Part shown: piece by piece, positions 23,101 through 29,753 of the stretch
Numbering within the stretch: the first letter of the stretch is position 1
Layout of the letters: every line of letters starts with the position of its first letter
Origin: Closterium sp. NIES-65
Taxonomy: Eukaryota; Streptophyta; Zygnematophyceae; Desmidiales; Closteriaceae
Direction of reading: 5' to 3'
DNA: 64,000 bases
Assembly: GCA_948144175.1 (NCBI GenBank)
Contig: CANXME010002579.1
Span: 928,001 to 992,000 of the forward strand
Notes under the pieces: generated by a model
The model's input: the letters and a program-made list of their open reading frames with translations, nothing else
Databases searched by the model: none
Told to the model about the DNA's origin: nothing
Program-made: the position numbers and the translations under genes

Positions 23101-24918
23101 GAGTCGGCACGAGGATCGCGGCAGGGGGACCCGCTCGGCCCTTTTCTTTTCGCGTTCACGCAGCAGCAGGTGATGGAGTCGGTGACTAGAGAGTTCAGGG
23201 ACCTACATTTCCTGAGCTACGCAGACGATACCTATATCCTGGGACCGGCGGCTAGGATTCTAGAGGCGTTTGGGGTGCTGCGGAAGCGGTTGGAATGGGT
23301 GGGGCTGGAGGTGCAGGCGCACAAGTGCCGGTTTTGGGAGCGCGAGGGCGGGGATGTGGAGCTGGCATTGCCATTGGGGATGCAGCGGGTGGAGGAGGGT
23401 CTCACAGTGGTGGGTGTGCCTATTGGGGAGGAGGGTTGGGAGGTGACCCGGTTACGGGAGCGGCTTAGACAGTTGCAGGCGCCATTGCCATGGCTCCCCC
23501 TGCTCGACCACCCCCAGATGGCTTCACATCTCCTCGCCATTGCAGTTTCAGCACGGCCGATGTACCTGGCCCGGACTATGCCGCCGCGTCCGGAGGTGGT
23601 GGAGGCCTTCAGGGATTGGGATAGCTGTCTGGAGGATTGCTTTGAGCAGCTTTTCCCACCTGGCACTTGGGAGCATGACCCCGACCGGTCTAGGCGCGCG
23701 CGCATGCAGCTGCATCTCCCTGTGCGACTCGGAGGGTTTGGGATCCGGGCAGCAGCCTCTTTGAGTCCGCTGTCCTATGTTTGTGGGTGGGCACAGGCCA
23801 CGCGTGATATTGCACAGTTGGGGGTGGCGGGCGAGGAGGCGATGTTTGCAGAGTACCTCACCACTTCGGCAGGGGCGGAGTTTCTTGACCCGTGGTTTGC
23901 CAAGGCTCTTGAGCAGCTGCCTGCGACTATACGCCAGGAGATGCCGGGCTTACCTCTGTGCGTAGCGGCCCCTCCTCTTCGGCTTTTCCAGGCGCGGCAG
24001 CGGTTGTTGGCGGTAGAGGAGCTCCAGACACTGCGTCGCTCGGCTCGTGACGATGCCACCCTGGCCCGTTTCACATCCCTTCAGGGCCCGGGGGCTGGTG
24101 CATGGGTTTCGGCGGTTCCGGCTCACTCAGATCTCACATTCACTGCGGCGGAGTGGGGCATTGCTGCTGCTATACGGCTCGGGCTCCCAATTCAGCAGCT
24201 GCAGGTGGCGGGGAGGTGTGTTTGTGGCACAGCATATGTTGACTCAGCAGACCCGCATCATGCCCTGAGATGCAAGCACCAGCATGGTCCATCTCGGGTA
24301 CATGATGAGGTGAAGTTTGCGGTGGCGAAGATCTCTAAGGCGTCTGGGGGGGTGGTGACAATGGAGGATAGTGTGGTGCTGCAGGGGAAGCGGGTTGATG
24401 TGGCGGTGCGACGACCAATGGCTGGAGAGGCTCACGCCCTGGAGATCAGCGTCGCGGACCCGCTATCGCTGTCTCAATCTTTGCTAGGACAGTGCGGGCG
24501 TCAAATAGGCGTGGCGGCAAGAGAATGGGAGCGTCGTAAAACGAGCGATTACGCGCCTCTGCTTGCACGCAACCGGGGCGTGCAGTTCACTCCTCTGATA
24601 GTGGAGACGTGGGGGTGTCTCGGCGGTCGCTTTCGGAGGTGGCTTCGTCAGCAGGGAGATGCGCACGTGGGGCTAGCTGTGTCGCGGGGGGCTTGTCGGG
24701 AGGACGACACTGTGTTTTCGGCTTATCTTCTAGGGTCACTGAAGGCGCTCATCGGGGTGGCGTTGCAACGTGCGCAAGCCCGTGTCATCCTGCTTCGAGC
24801 GGCGTCTTCTATGGGGGGGATTAACGTTGACTTGGTGGACCGGGAGTGGGACGATGGCGATGCGGAAGGCGGGGCTCTCTGGGTGGAGGCCCCGTACATG
24901 GTGGATTCGCTGTTGTGA
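17104..24918 (+). CDS. R2-like retrotransposon protein with giant internal repeats, intact 2604-residue frame
   Basis: Predicted target-primed reverse transcriptase. The first in-frame ATG is at 17104; GTG at 17074 is less likely in a eukaryote. Residues about 219-361 are 8-residue QELQAGGQ repeats; about 459-1517 are roughly 66 copies of a 16-residue repeat such as GGQPGVTGAPLGVLQP; basic patches lie near 40-50 and 443-453. A zinc finger of form CX2CX12HX3C is at 1563-1583. The reverse transcriptase shows IDVANAF with Asp 1949, SRQGDPLGP near 2005-2013 and YADD at 2039-2042. The C-terminus has CX1CX10HX4C at 2372-2390 and an endonuclease-like VD (Asp 2432) followed after 14 residues by Glu 2447 in LEISV. 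R2-group proteins are usually about 1000-1300 residues; the extra length is the repeat region. No stop or frameshift, so it may be active or recently so. Family identity is confident; the exact clade is not. Confidence 0.88.
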   Translation: MNNNPEPPDRGRPAPPWGDPRRTGELQGDVEERTATRGWKRPSESGPKRLRETALDTQHPHLRILHHSQEQCLLGTPSKRQRCGSLSTEVRTEAHSEDTPGSPAAGSNNCPNQGGVVTEEGEQVHGELRQSIAPDAAMAAWEAHRQRLQETHDRRRHVLGTSLVGSALTERGIPTLRGPRLAQRQERRHTPGALQERPCARRAGEGLELRPRGQHEWPRVQQELQAGGQKELQAGAQQELQAGGQQELQAGGQQELQAGGQQELQAGGQQELQAGGQQELQVGGQQEPAGGRQAHEAMEVEQGAGEQQELRAGGQQKLQAGGRQELQSRGQQELQEEGQQELQAGGQQELQAGGQQELHELEVEMEEPQEEARGELPVGVQEGSQIGNQPQSQEGRRQGCHEANQPLTGSVQQGLPMGESQELQVQDQQGVTSPGGTGQAERPRARRRRGRQQGGQRAGGQPGVTGASEGEIQPGGQPGVTGAPLGALQPGGQPGVTGAPHGALQPGGQLGAIGAPQREQQPGGQPGVTGAPRGVLQPGGQPGVTGAPNGALQPGGQLGAIGAPQREQQPGGQPGVTGAPRGVLQPGGQPGVTRAPLGVLQPGGQPGVTGAPLGVLQPGGQPGVTGVPHGALQPGEQVGAIGARQREQQPRGQPGVTGAPRGVLQPGGQPGVTGAPQGALQPGEQLGVTGAPLGVLQPGGQPGVTGAPQGALQLGEQLGVTGAPLGVLQPGGQPGVTGAPQGALQPGEQLGVTGAPLGVLQPGGQPGVTGAPHGALQPGEQLGVTGAPLGVLQPGGQPGVTGAPQGALQLGEQLGVTGAPLGVLQPGGQPGVTGAHQGAPWPGEQLGAIGAPQREQQPEGQPGVTGAPLGALQPGGELGVSGAPQGALQLGEQLGVTGAPLGVLQPGGQPGVTGALQGALQPGEQLGVTGAPLGVLQPGGQPGVTGAPQGALQPGEQLGVTGAPLGVLQPGGQPGVTGAHQGARQPREQLGAIGAPQREQQPGGQPGVTGAPLGVQQPGGQPGVTGAPLGVLQPGGQPGATGAPQGALQLGEQLGVTGAPLGMLQPGGQPGVTGAPRGVLQPGGQPGVTGAHQEALQPGEQLGAIGAPQREQQPGGQPGVTGAPLGVLQPGGRPGVTGAPRGVLRPGGQPGVTGAPLGVLQPGGQPGVTGAPLGVLQPGGQPGVIGAPLGALQPREQLGAIGAPQREQQPGGQPGVTGAPLGVQQPGGQPGVTGAPLGVLQPGGQPGVTGAPQGALQLGEQLGVTGAPLGMLQPGGQPGVIGAPQRTQQPGGQPGATGAPQRTQQPGGRPGVTGAPEGEQQPGGQPGVTKAPHGVLQPGGQPGVTGAPQGVLQPGGQPGVTGAPLGVLQPGEQLGVTGAPLGVLQAGGQPGVTGAPQGVLQPGGQPGVTGAPLGVLQPGGQSGVTGAPQGALQPGEQLGAIGAPQREQQPGGQPGVTGAPVGVLQTGGQTGVTGEPQGVLQPGGQPGATGAPLGVLQPGGQPGVTGAPQIEQQPGGQSLDDREQQLEEWCRLLEFDTPMATAEESEADKEPPMQPSPCPRFPCDTCFHTFATRGAAANHMRVCRAAEAERRAQALGSTPSLVETDTQERPTPREFGDEAWAEVTSWEWEAFFSVEAVGGRTVRRIPQRARSGVLDALCCVLKRLKSRPGDEAATLLLLAFPRLILAVPPKPGIGQKALIIERLGAFWEGRWRELFDSAMVAARPAVRPLAYTCSDQDPDAIRLSRCRSRCKVGEWSRGLACLTAGELARPSEAMVQSLREKHPASTSEVPQWVRDFTVDAPQRPPLTADILARTIHTAARASAAGPSGWVTEHLRDTFLTEPSCLSHLLEVFNQWVVGQVPERARPWLAASNLVGLSKPNGDVRPVAIGEVLPRILARALCISLRPAMASYFLPCNQLGAGTRAGVEILTHSFRSALATHPDWCALQIDVANAFNSFHRHAMFEGLRESPFSGLIPFLRVFYGTPSDLYLRAGPFVQSLESARGSRQGDPLGPFLFAFTQQQVMESVTREFRDLHFLSYADDTYILGPAARILEAFGVLRKRLEWVGLEVQAHKCRFWEREGGDVELALPLGMQRVEEGLTVVGVPIGEEGWEVTRLRERLRQLQAPLPWLPLLDHPQMASHLLAIAVSARPMYLARTMPPRPEVVEAFRDWDSCLEDCFEQLFPPGTWEHDPDRSRRARMQLHLPVRLGGFGIRAAASLSPLSYVCGWAQATRDIAQLGVAGEEAMFAEYLTTSAGAEFLDPWFAKALEQLPATIRQEMPGLPLCVAAPPLRLFQARQRLLAVEELQTLRRSARDDATLARFTSLQGPGAGAWVSAVPAHSDLTFTAAEWGIAAAIRLGLPIQQLQVAGRCVCGTAYVDSADPHHALRCKHQHGPSRVHDEVKFAVAKISKASGGVVTMEDSVVLQGKRVDVAVRRPMAGEAHALEISVADPLSLSQSLLGQCGRQIGVAAREWERRKTSDYAPLLARNRGVQFTPLIVETWGCLGGRFRRWLRQQGDAHVGLAVSRGACREDDTVFSAYLLGSLKALIGVALQRAQARVILLRAASSMGGINVDLVDREWDDGDAEGGALWVEAPYMVDSLL
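17761..18186 (+). repeat. 24-bp coding minisatellite (QELQAGGQ)
   Basis: In-frame 24-bp units of the type CAGGAGCTGCAGGCGGGGGG, best conserved at about 17765-17960 and 18105-18180, interrupted by a more diverged stretch. They encode a Gln/Glu/Gly-rich N-terminal segment of the R2-like protein. Confidence 0.85.
18479..21655 (+). repeat. 48-bp coding minisatellite, about 66 copies
   Basis: Each 48-bp unit encodes 16 residues (consensus GGQPGVTGAPLGVLQP). Variant units (QGALQ, HGALQ, RGVLQ and QLGAIGAPQREQQP) recur in blocks, for example near 18625, 18775, 19640, 20065, 20405, 20685 and 21415, indicating growth by multi-unit duplication. Stop-free frames also run through much of the array in other phases and on the other strand; I treat those as a by-product of a stop-free unit whose length is a multiple of three. 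Confidence 0.9.
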
Positions 24919-25085
24919 TTGGGGGGGGGGGGGGGAAATGGGGTGTGGGATGGGATGTCTTGACAGGGTGTCTTGACTGGGCGTTTTGATTGGGTATCTT
25001 GAGGGGGGGTTTTATGTGTGTTGCATTTGGGTTCTTCTTGGCGGTTTCACTTTCCTTCTCCCTTTCTCTTTTCTTTTCTTTTCTT
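24919..25085 (+). other. Probable 3' untranslated region of the R2-like element
   Basis: A G-run just after the stop, then several short TGTCTTGA-type repeats (about 24956-25003), then a CT-rich tract ending in repeated TTTTC at about 25070-25085. No poly-A and no polyadenylation signal stand out. Confidence 0.45.
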
Positions 25086-27135
25086 CGTCAAAAGATCAAC
25101 CACTGAGGGAAGTGTCTACATGCACCTAAATGAAGGAATAGAGACTCCCAGGGGGGGCTTTTTACTGGTGTATCCTGTAGCCGGAATAAAACGGTAGTTT
25201 CTATTAAAAAACAATCCGATGGGATTATCTTGAAAATATAACTCTGTGGAAATCCGAAAATAATTATCCAATAAAGACAGCGGGAAGTCCGGAGAGCGCA
25301 AGCATCAAAGAGGATAAATCACGCGAGTTATCTGGAGGCGAATGCGTGGGCCTACTTGAAGGTTAACTGTGGGCCTACAAGATTTTTGCGAGAAGCTACT
25401 GAGGAACACCTTGGGCGGCAGGATCGCGTCCAGCTGCTCGTCAGTGGTGCCTGGGAACTTTTCTCATATATTTCGCTAAAGCTTCTTCCTGTCCGCTCCT
25501 GACAAACGGTGCTGCCCGCGAACGTCCCATGTTAAACATGGCGATCGTACGGCTAAGAAAATTGCAGGACACTGAATGACGGTATGGCTTGAAGTTGTTT
25601 CCCTCTAGATGCCTCTACTCCGAAGTTGCGGTTCGAAGGGGAGTGTATGCGGATAGGATAGAACAGGCCTATGCGACACACTGCGGAATCAGAGCGTGTA
25701 AATCCAATGCAGTCCAAGCAGAAGTCGCAACGGAAGGGCGTGGAAAGATGTAATGACCAACTGTAGTGTCGGGCCTTACAACTTTCCAAGGCATAACTCA
25801 GCCAATGTGTTCCCGTGTCATTTCAAACCGAACTCGCATTTTCGTCTGCTTCGCATCTTGTACGATGGCGAGCCACACGAACGATTTGTTATTGAGATAA
25901 TTGGTCCTTCCTGGTGTGAATTGACAACGGAAGGGTCTCAACTGACACCCAATCCTAATACGCGGACGTACTTACTAATAAGCACGCGCCCTACCATTTT
26001 ATGGCTAGAATTACATCCTGACTCCTCATTTTGTGACTTCTCGAAGCGTGTGTCTACCAAAATTGTTAGTGCTTGCTCGCTCCTTGACTGTTACTAGCAT
26101 TCTTAGACGGGAATATTTCTAGCGTCGAATACGGTGGCAAATTCGAGAGCTAAGCGCAATAAGGCACGAGATCCGTAGTATTTGAGGCTATAAACTGCAC
26201 GTTAGGCCATACGTTTCTTAGTTTCCCAGCGTCAGGCAAGTCGGCTCACCGCCGCTTGAGTTATGCGACAATCTGAGTTTTCTCTTACTAGGTTATCGTT
26301 TCGAAAGGCCGAAGTCCCGCTTCTTTGGTGCCGCAGCTAGATTCCAAAAACCAGTTGAAATTTGAGAATCCCGGGACTATTTACTCGTCGAGTCGCCTCT
26401 CGCCATGAGAGCCGCGACTCTAGTCGCCATGAACCCTAAACCGCTCTACGCAGCACCGTTAGCAAAGTTACCGCTTCGGAACGGCCTGAAGTGGTGCTGG
26501 AGGCTACCGATACATCGCATTCATGCATAGCTGCTGGTAAGATGAAGCACAGGGGTTCAAGGCATCATGTGATAGGTGAAATACAGCTGTTACAATCAGA
26601 TAACACTGTGTTGCTAATTGAAACCCAGGCACCCAAGCACCCACCTACACAAGGATACACCATACCCACAATCACCCAGACAGAGTACACAAGCACATGA
26701 TCACAAGGCTACTAACATCCATGGCAGCAAACAGAACCCCCTCGTCTCCCCCGCCACTACTTCACGCTCTCAGTCTTGACAGCGGACCCGTCGCTGTTGC
26801 GAGGCGCTGCTGTTGGCGGCTGCTGGATCTGCAGAGAGAAGGACAAGGTGGGGAGATGGCACGAGTCAGTCTCACATCACATACACACGCGGGCGCGGTG
26901 GGCCCCACATTATAGGCTCTAAGCCTCTGCCGCGCTGCTATGGTACAGCTATCATGGCCTTTCCATACAGCGCACATGCCAACATGATGACTCAACAACA
27001 CTTGCGCACACGGGGATGAGGTGAATGAAGGCACAGTGTGAAGCTTGCTTGCTCCAAAGGAACAGGTAGCATATGGAACTAGCACATGATTTCATGGCCG
27101 CATGCATGCAGCATACCGCACCATACCCCGCAGTA
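25086..27135. other. Spacer with no gene recognised
   Basis: Moderately AT-rich. An open frame of 114 codons at 25753-26097 has no motif I recognise. The part at about 26225-26480 resembles 56260-56660 and is annotated separately as a dispersed repeat. Confidence 0.5.
26225..26480. repeat. Diverged dispersed repeat, copy 1
   Basis: Shares the exact core TCGAGTCGCCTCTCG (near 26388) with 56538 onward, together with ATTCCAAAA upstream and AAGTTACCG downstream in both places. The unit resembles no element annotated here. Confidence 0.45.
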
Positions 27136-27281
27136 TCGCCCTCTCACCACCACGCATCTCCCTCTCACCATGCATCTAATTCTCACCAGCATGCCTCTCC
27201 CTCTCACCACCATGCATCTCCCTCTCACCACCATGCCTCTCCCGCTCACCACCATGCATCTCCCTCTCACCAGGGTGACAG
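27136..27281 (+). repeat. 21-bp minisatellite
   Basis: Repeats of about 21 bp of the type CTCACCACCATGCATCTCCC, some shortened, from about 27136 to 27281. One frame reads SHHHASP repeats within a 96-codon open frame (27073-27363), which I do not regard as a gene. Confidence 0.8.
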
Positions 27282-27844
27282 CCCGCACTCCTTCCGCTTT
27301 GCTGCACACGCCTTGTCCGAGTCCGTGACCGGCGGGTTAACGCAAGAGGCAGGGACGTCCTGAGGACTACAGGGCCGGCCTGCAAACGAGCGACATCAAG
27401 GAGAGACCGTTAGAGTCGTCTTCTCACTTCAGAGCATGGGTCACTGAAAAGTGGCATCACTGGAGGCAGGAGCAAACGGACGGCCGCGATTTAACTCGAG
27501 TTGAGCTTTCTGGAAAGGGCACACAGCCTTACGTGGAGCAGGGCTTGACATGATCATGCTTACTGTTTTTAAAGTCATTATATTTCTTGATAATATCACT
27601 TAACCACCCGAGTTTGCGGCGGCTCTGCGCGTCGTCCCTGGGCCGAACACCGCTCGGCGCGCTCTCTGCCGCGATGACGCCGCCGGCAGTGTCTACCGCT
27701 CCTGACGCACCTGCGGCACGCCATGCCGACACGTAGATTTGCGCAGGGGACGAGGGGAGAGGGAGAAGAGGTGAGTGATGGGGCGGGAGTGAGTGACAGG
27801 CGGACCTGTCGCATGGAGCCAATCTCGCATGGAGCCAACCTCGC
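27282..27844. other. Spacer with a small 16-bp triplet repeat
   Basis: No gene recognised. TCGCATGGAGCC occurs three times at 16-bp steps (27809, 27825, 27841, the last ending differently), just upstream of the copia remnant. Confidence 0.5.
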
Positions 27845-28903
27845 ATGGAGCGGAATTTCTCGCTTTTCCAGATGTGCGCACAAACGCACGGGAAATCATC
27901 GGCAGCCATAATCGAGGTCGGCTACTTACCATCGGTAATCATCTCGTCGCCAAGAAGCCGAACAGATCGAGCAACAGCCGTGGAAGCGAGTGATGCGAGA
28001 GTGACGGTGACGGCAAGCAGGAGAACGAGAGCCGTAAGCAGACGCGCCGTAAGCAGAACGAATGTGCTATTCATACCGGAAATGACGGCGAACCTGATAT
28101 CACTAAGGAAGCTAGCTGTCGCCGGAGTGAACACCGAGAGCAGATCTGGTCGCTTCAAAGGAAGGTTTGGGAGCAAAGTGCTTTGGGAACTACGTGATGA
28201 GTGGAACTCGGAAAGTGAGCTGTGGCGAGTACCTGCTGTGCCATGGGAGAAAGTTGCAGCACAAACCGATGAGAAGGGGCGTATCGTCGAGGGGGAGTCA
28301 ATGACAGTTAGCATGGATGAGATAAACGAGTTGAAGCAGATAGGAGTGCAGCTGGTTGAGCAGCTGAAGGTCATTGCGTGCTGCTTGAAGTTGAAGAAAT
28401 CCAAAGACAAGAGGAAGGTTGCCTTCAGGGGGAGTAAGGCTACTGCGAGGGTGAGGGTGTGCAAAGCTGTGCCATCACTACAGTCGTGTGAAGCTGAGGG
28501 TCTGGGCAAGCAGGCAAGTGAAGCTGCTTGTGCGGGTCAAGTGCAAAGGAGCAAGAAACAAGATAACGCCGGGGTGAAAACTGCTGACAGGTCTGGTCTT
28601 GGCAAGAACAATGGACTGCTCAAGACAACCACATGTACCAAGGGTCTAGAAATATCTAAGGACAAGCTGAAGCCGAGTGGAACCGTTGTCAAGGAGCGTA
28701 TCCACAGTTGTCTGAGGCAAGAAGAAACTGTCCGTGGGAAGGTTGACACAAGAAAGGCGATTGGCACGAGTAAAGCCGTGGGGAACCTGGATGCATCGGC
28801 ATTAATCACTGTGTTCAAGGAGCTGGTGCAGTGGGTGCAAGAAATGGTGGGAGGTATTGTTGCACTTGCAGCACAGGCGGAGGAGGAACGAGAGAAACAG
28901 TAA
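27845..28903 (+). pseudogene. Remnant of an older copia-type polyprotein with an unusual Lys-rich tail
   Basis: A 352-codon open frame contains NVLFIPEMTANLISLRKLA at about residues 73-91, the signature at the junction of copia protease and Gag-pre-integrase, followed by a typical short stretch ending in SELWRVP. Integrase and reverse transcriptase are absent. Instead about 200 residues rich in Lys and Ser with short predicted helices follow (ELKQIGVQLVEQLKVIACC and others), which I do not recognise. The true start is unclear; the first 50 residues may not be coding. About 300 bases after the stop lies a polypurine tract and a putative LTR of a type unlike the other copia elements here, so this is probably an internally deleted or non-autonomous member of another lineage. 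Confidence 0.6.
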
Positions 28904-29206
28904 TACTGCTAAGCTTGAGTCAAGTGAAAGTGATGCACCACAAGGTGTGACAGCAACAACGGGAAGTTTCGGAGATGCTCAACGTGGGATGAAGCTGAAC
29001 AGGGTTATCTATTGGCAGAATCTGACTTGCTAAAGGAGGGAAGTCAGGGATCGGTGAAGGAGTAATGATTATCGGATCGACAGAGAAGGAAAATAAAGAA
29101 GCCTGTGCAGAAAGCAGTGAGTGACAAACACGACAGTTCATGAGTTATTAACAGGTTGGGGAAACGGACAAGTCAGCAACAGAGTGTGCGTGGAGTAAAA
29201 TCCCCA
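28904..29206 (+). other. 3' untranslated part of the older copia remnant
   Basis: No gene seen. The sequence leads from the stop of the remnant frame to the polypurine tract at 29207. Confidence 0.45.
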
Positions 29207-29222
29207 GATTGAGGGGGAGTTT
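29207..29222 (+). other. Polypurine tract of the older copia remnant
   Basis: GATTGAGGGGGAG followed by TGTTGATTA at 29223. The pair TTGAGGGGGAG plus TGTTG is the usual 3' junction of many plant copia elements, and differs from the ATGGGGGTG tract of the other elements in this window. Confidence 0.65.
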
Positions 29223-29411
29223 TGTTGATTACAGAAATCATTTTCTGTATTTCAATCAGCCGATTTCACTTTATATGGGGTGCGCAAGAATATTTAGCTT
29301 GGGGCTGAAGCGGAAATGGGTTTCCTACTTTCGAGACGAAGTCAACTGAGGTCTCGACCAAAGAGCGCGAGCCATGGGGGAAATGGTGGTGTTCTGAGTG
29401 GGAGGGGCGAA
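29223..29411 (+). repeat. Putative LTR of the older copia element, left of insertion C
   Basis: Starts TGTTGATTACAG after the polypurine tract and is cut at 29411 by element C; it resumes at 36840. No second LTR was found upstream, so the assignment rests on the polypurine tract. Confidence 0.5.
29407..29411. repeat. Left target-site duplication of element C (GCGAA)
   Basis: Exact match to 36835-36839 on the other side of the element. Confidence 0.9.
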
Positions 29412-29542
29412 TGTGAAGCAAGGAAAACAGGAATGAAATGACTAAGTCAGAGTTGGGTACAAATACAACCCTAGAAAGCTGTACCCCATATGTGCTACCC
29501 CACTATAGCCTACAAACATGCATCAGCTATGATAATCTGACA
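29412..29542 (-). repeat. 3' LTR of element C (131 bp)
   Basis: On the minus strand it starts TGTCAGATTATC and ends CTTCACA. It follows the polypurine tract (minus-strand CTATGGGGGTG). Confidence 0.92.
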
Positions 29543-29753
29543 CACCCCCATAGGCAAAGTGGGGGAGAACAAGGGGTCACAAGACCAGTCAAGCAAAGCA
29601 AAGCAAAGCAAGCTCAGGGTGGATCACAAAGTCACCACACAGTCCGAGCACAACAGCAGGGCCAGAGGCCAGTTCACATGCAGGAGTACAGACATATATA
29701 TAAAACTAGACAAGCAAGAGCAGGTATATATATATGTCACAGTACAAGTGAAG

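Larger units (their letters stand above)
16070..25085 (+). mobile_element. R2-like non-LTR retroelement (endonuclease of the restriction-like type)
   Basis: Provisional limits: from the first 81-bp unit to the CT-rich sequence after the stop. The single frame has an N-terminal zinc finger, a reverse transcriptase and a C-terminal CCHC plus PD-(D/E)XK-like endonuclease, the order of the R2/NeSL/CRE group. No apurinic endonuclease domain, poly-A tail or target duplication was seen, so exact ends and target are unknown. Confidence 0.7.

Noticed and set aside
25753..26097. 114-codon open frame as a small host gene
   Set aside because: No motif, no clear codon bias and no supporting splice or promoter signal.
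27073..27363. His-rich 96-codon frame as a protein gene
   Set aside because: It is read through a 21-bp minisatellite and also has an open complement; no other gene signal.
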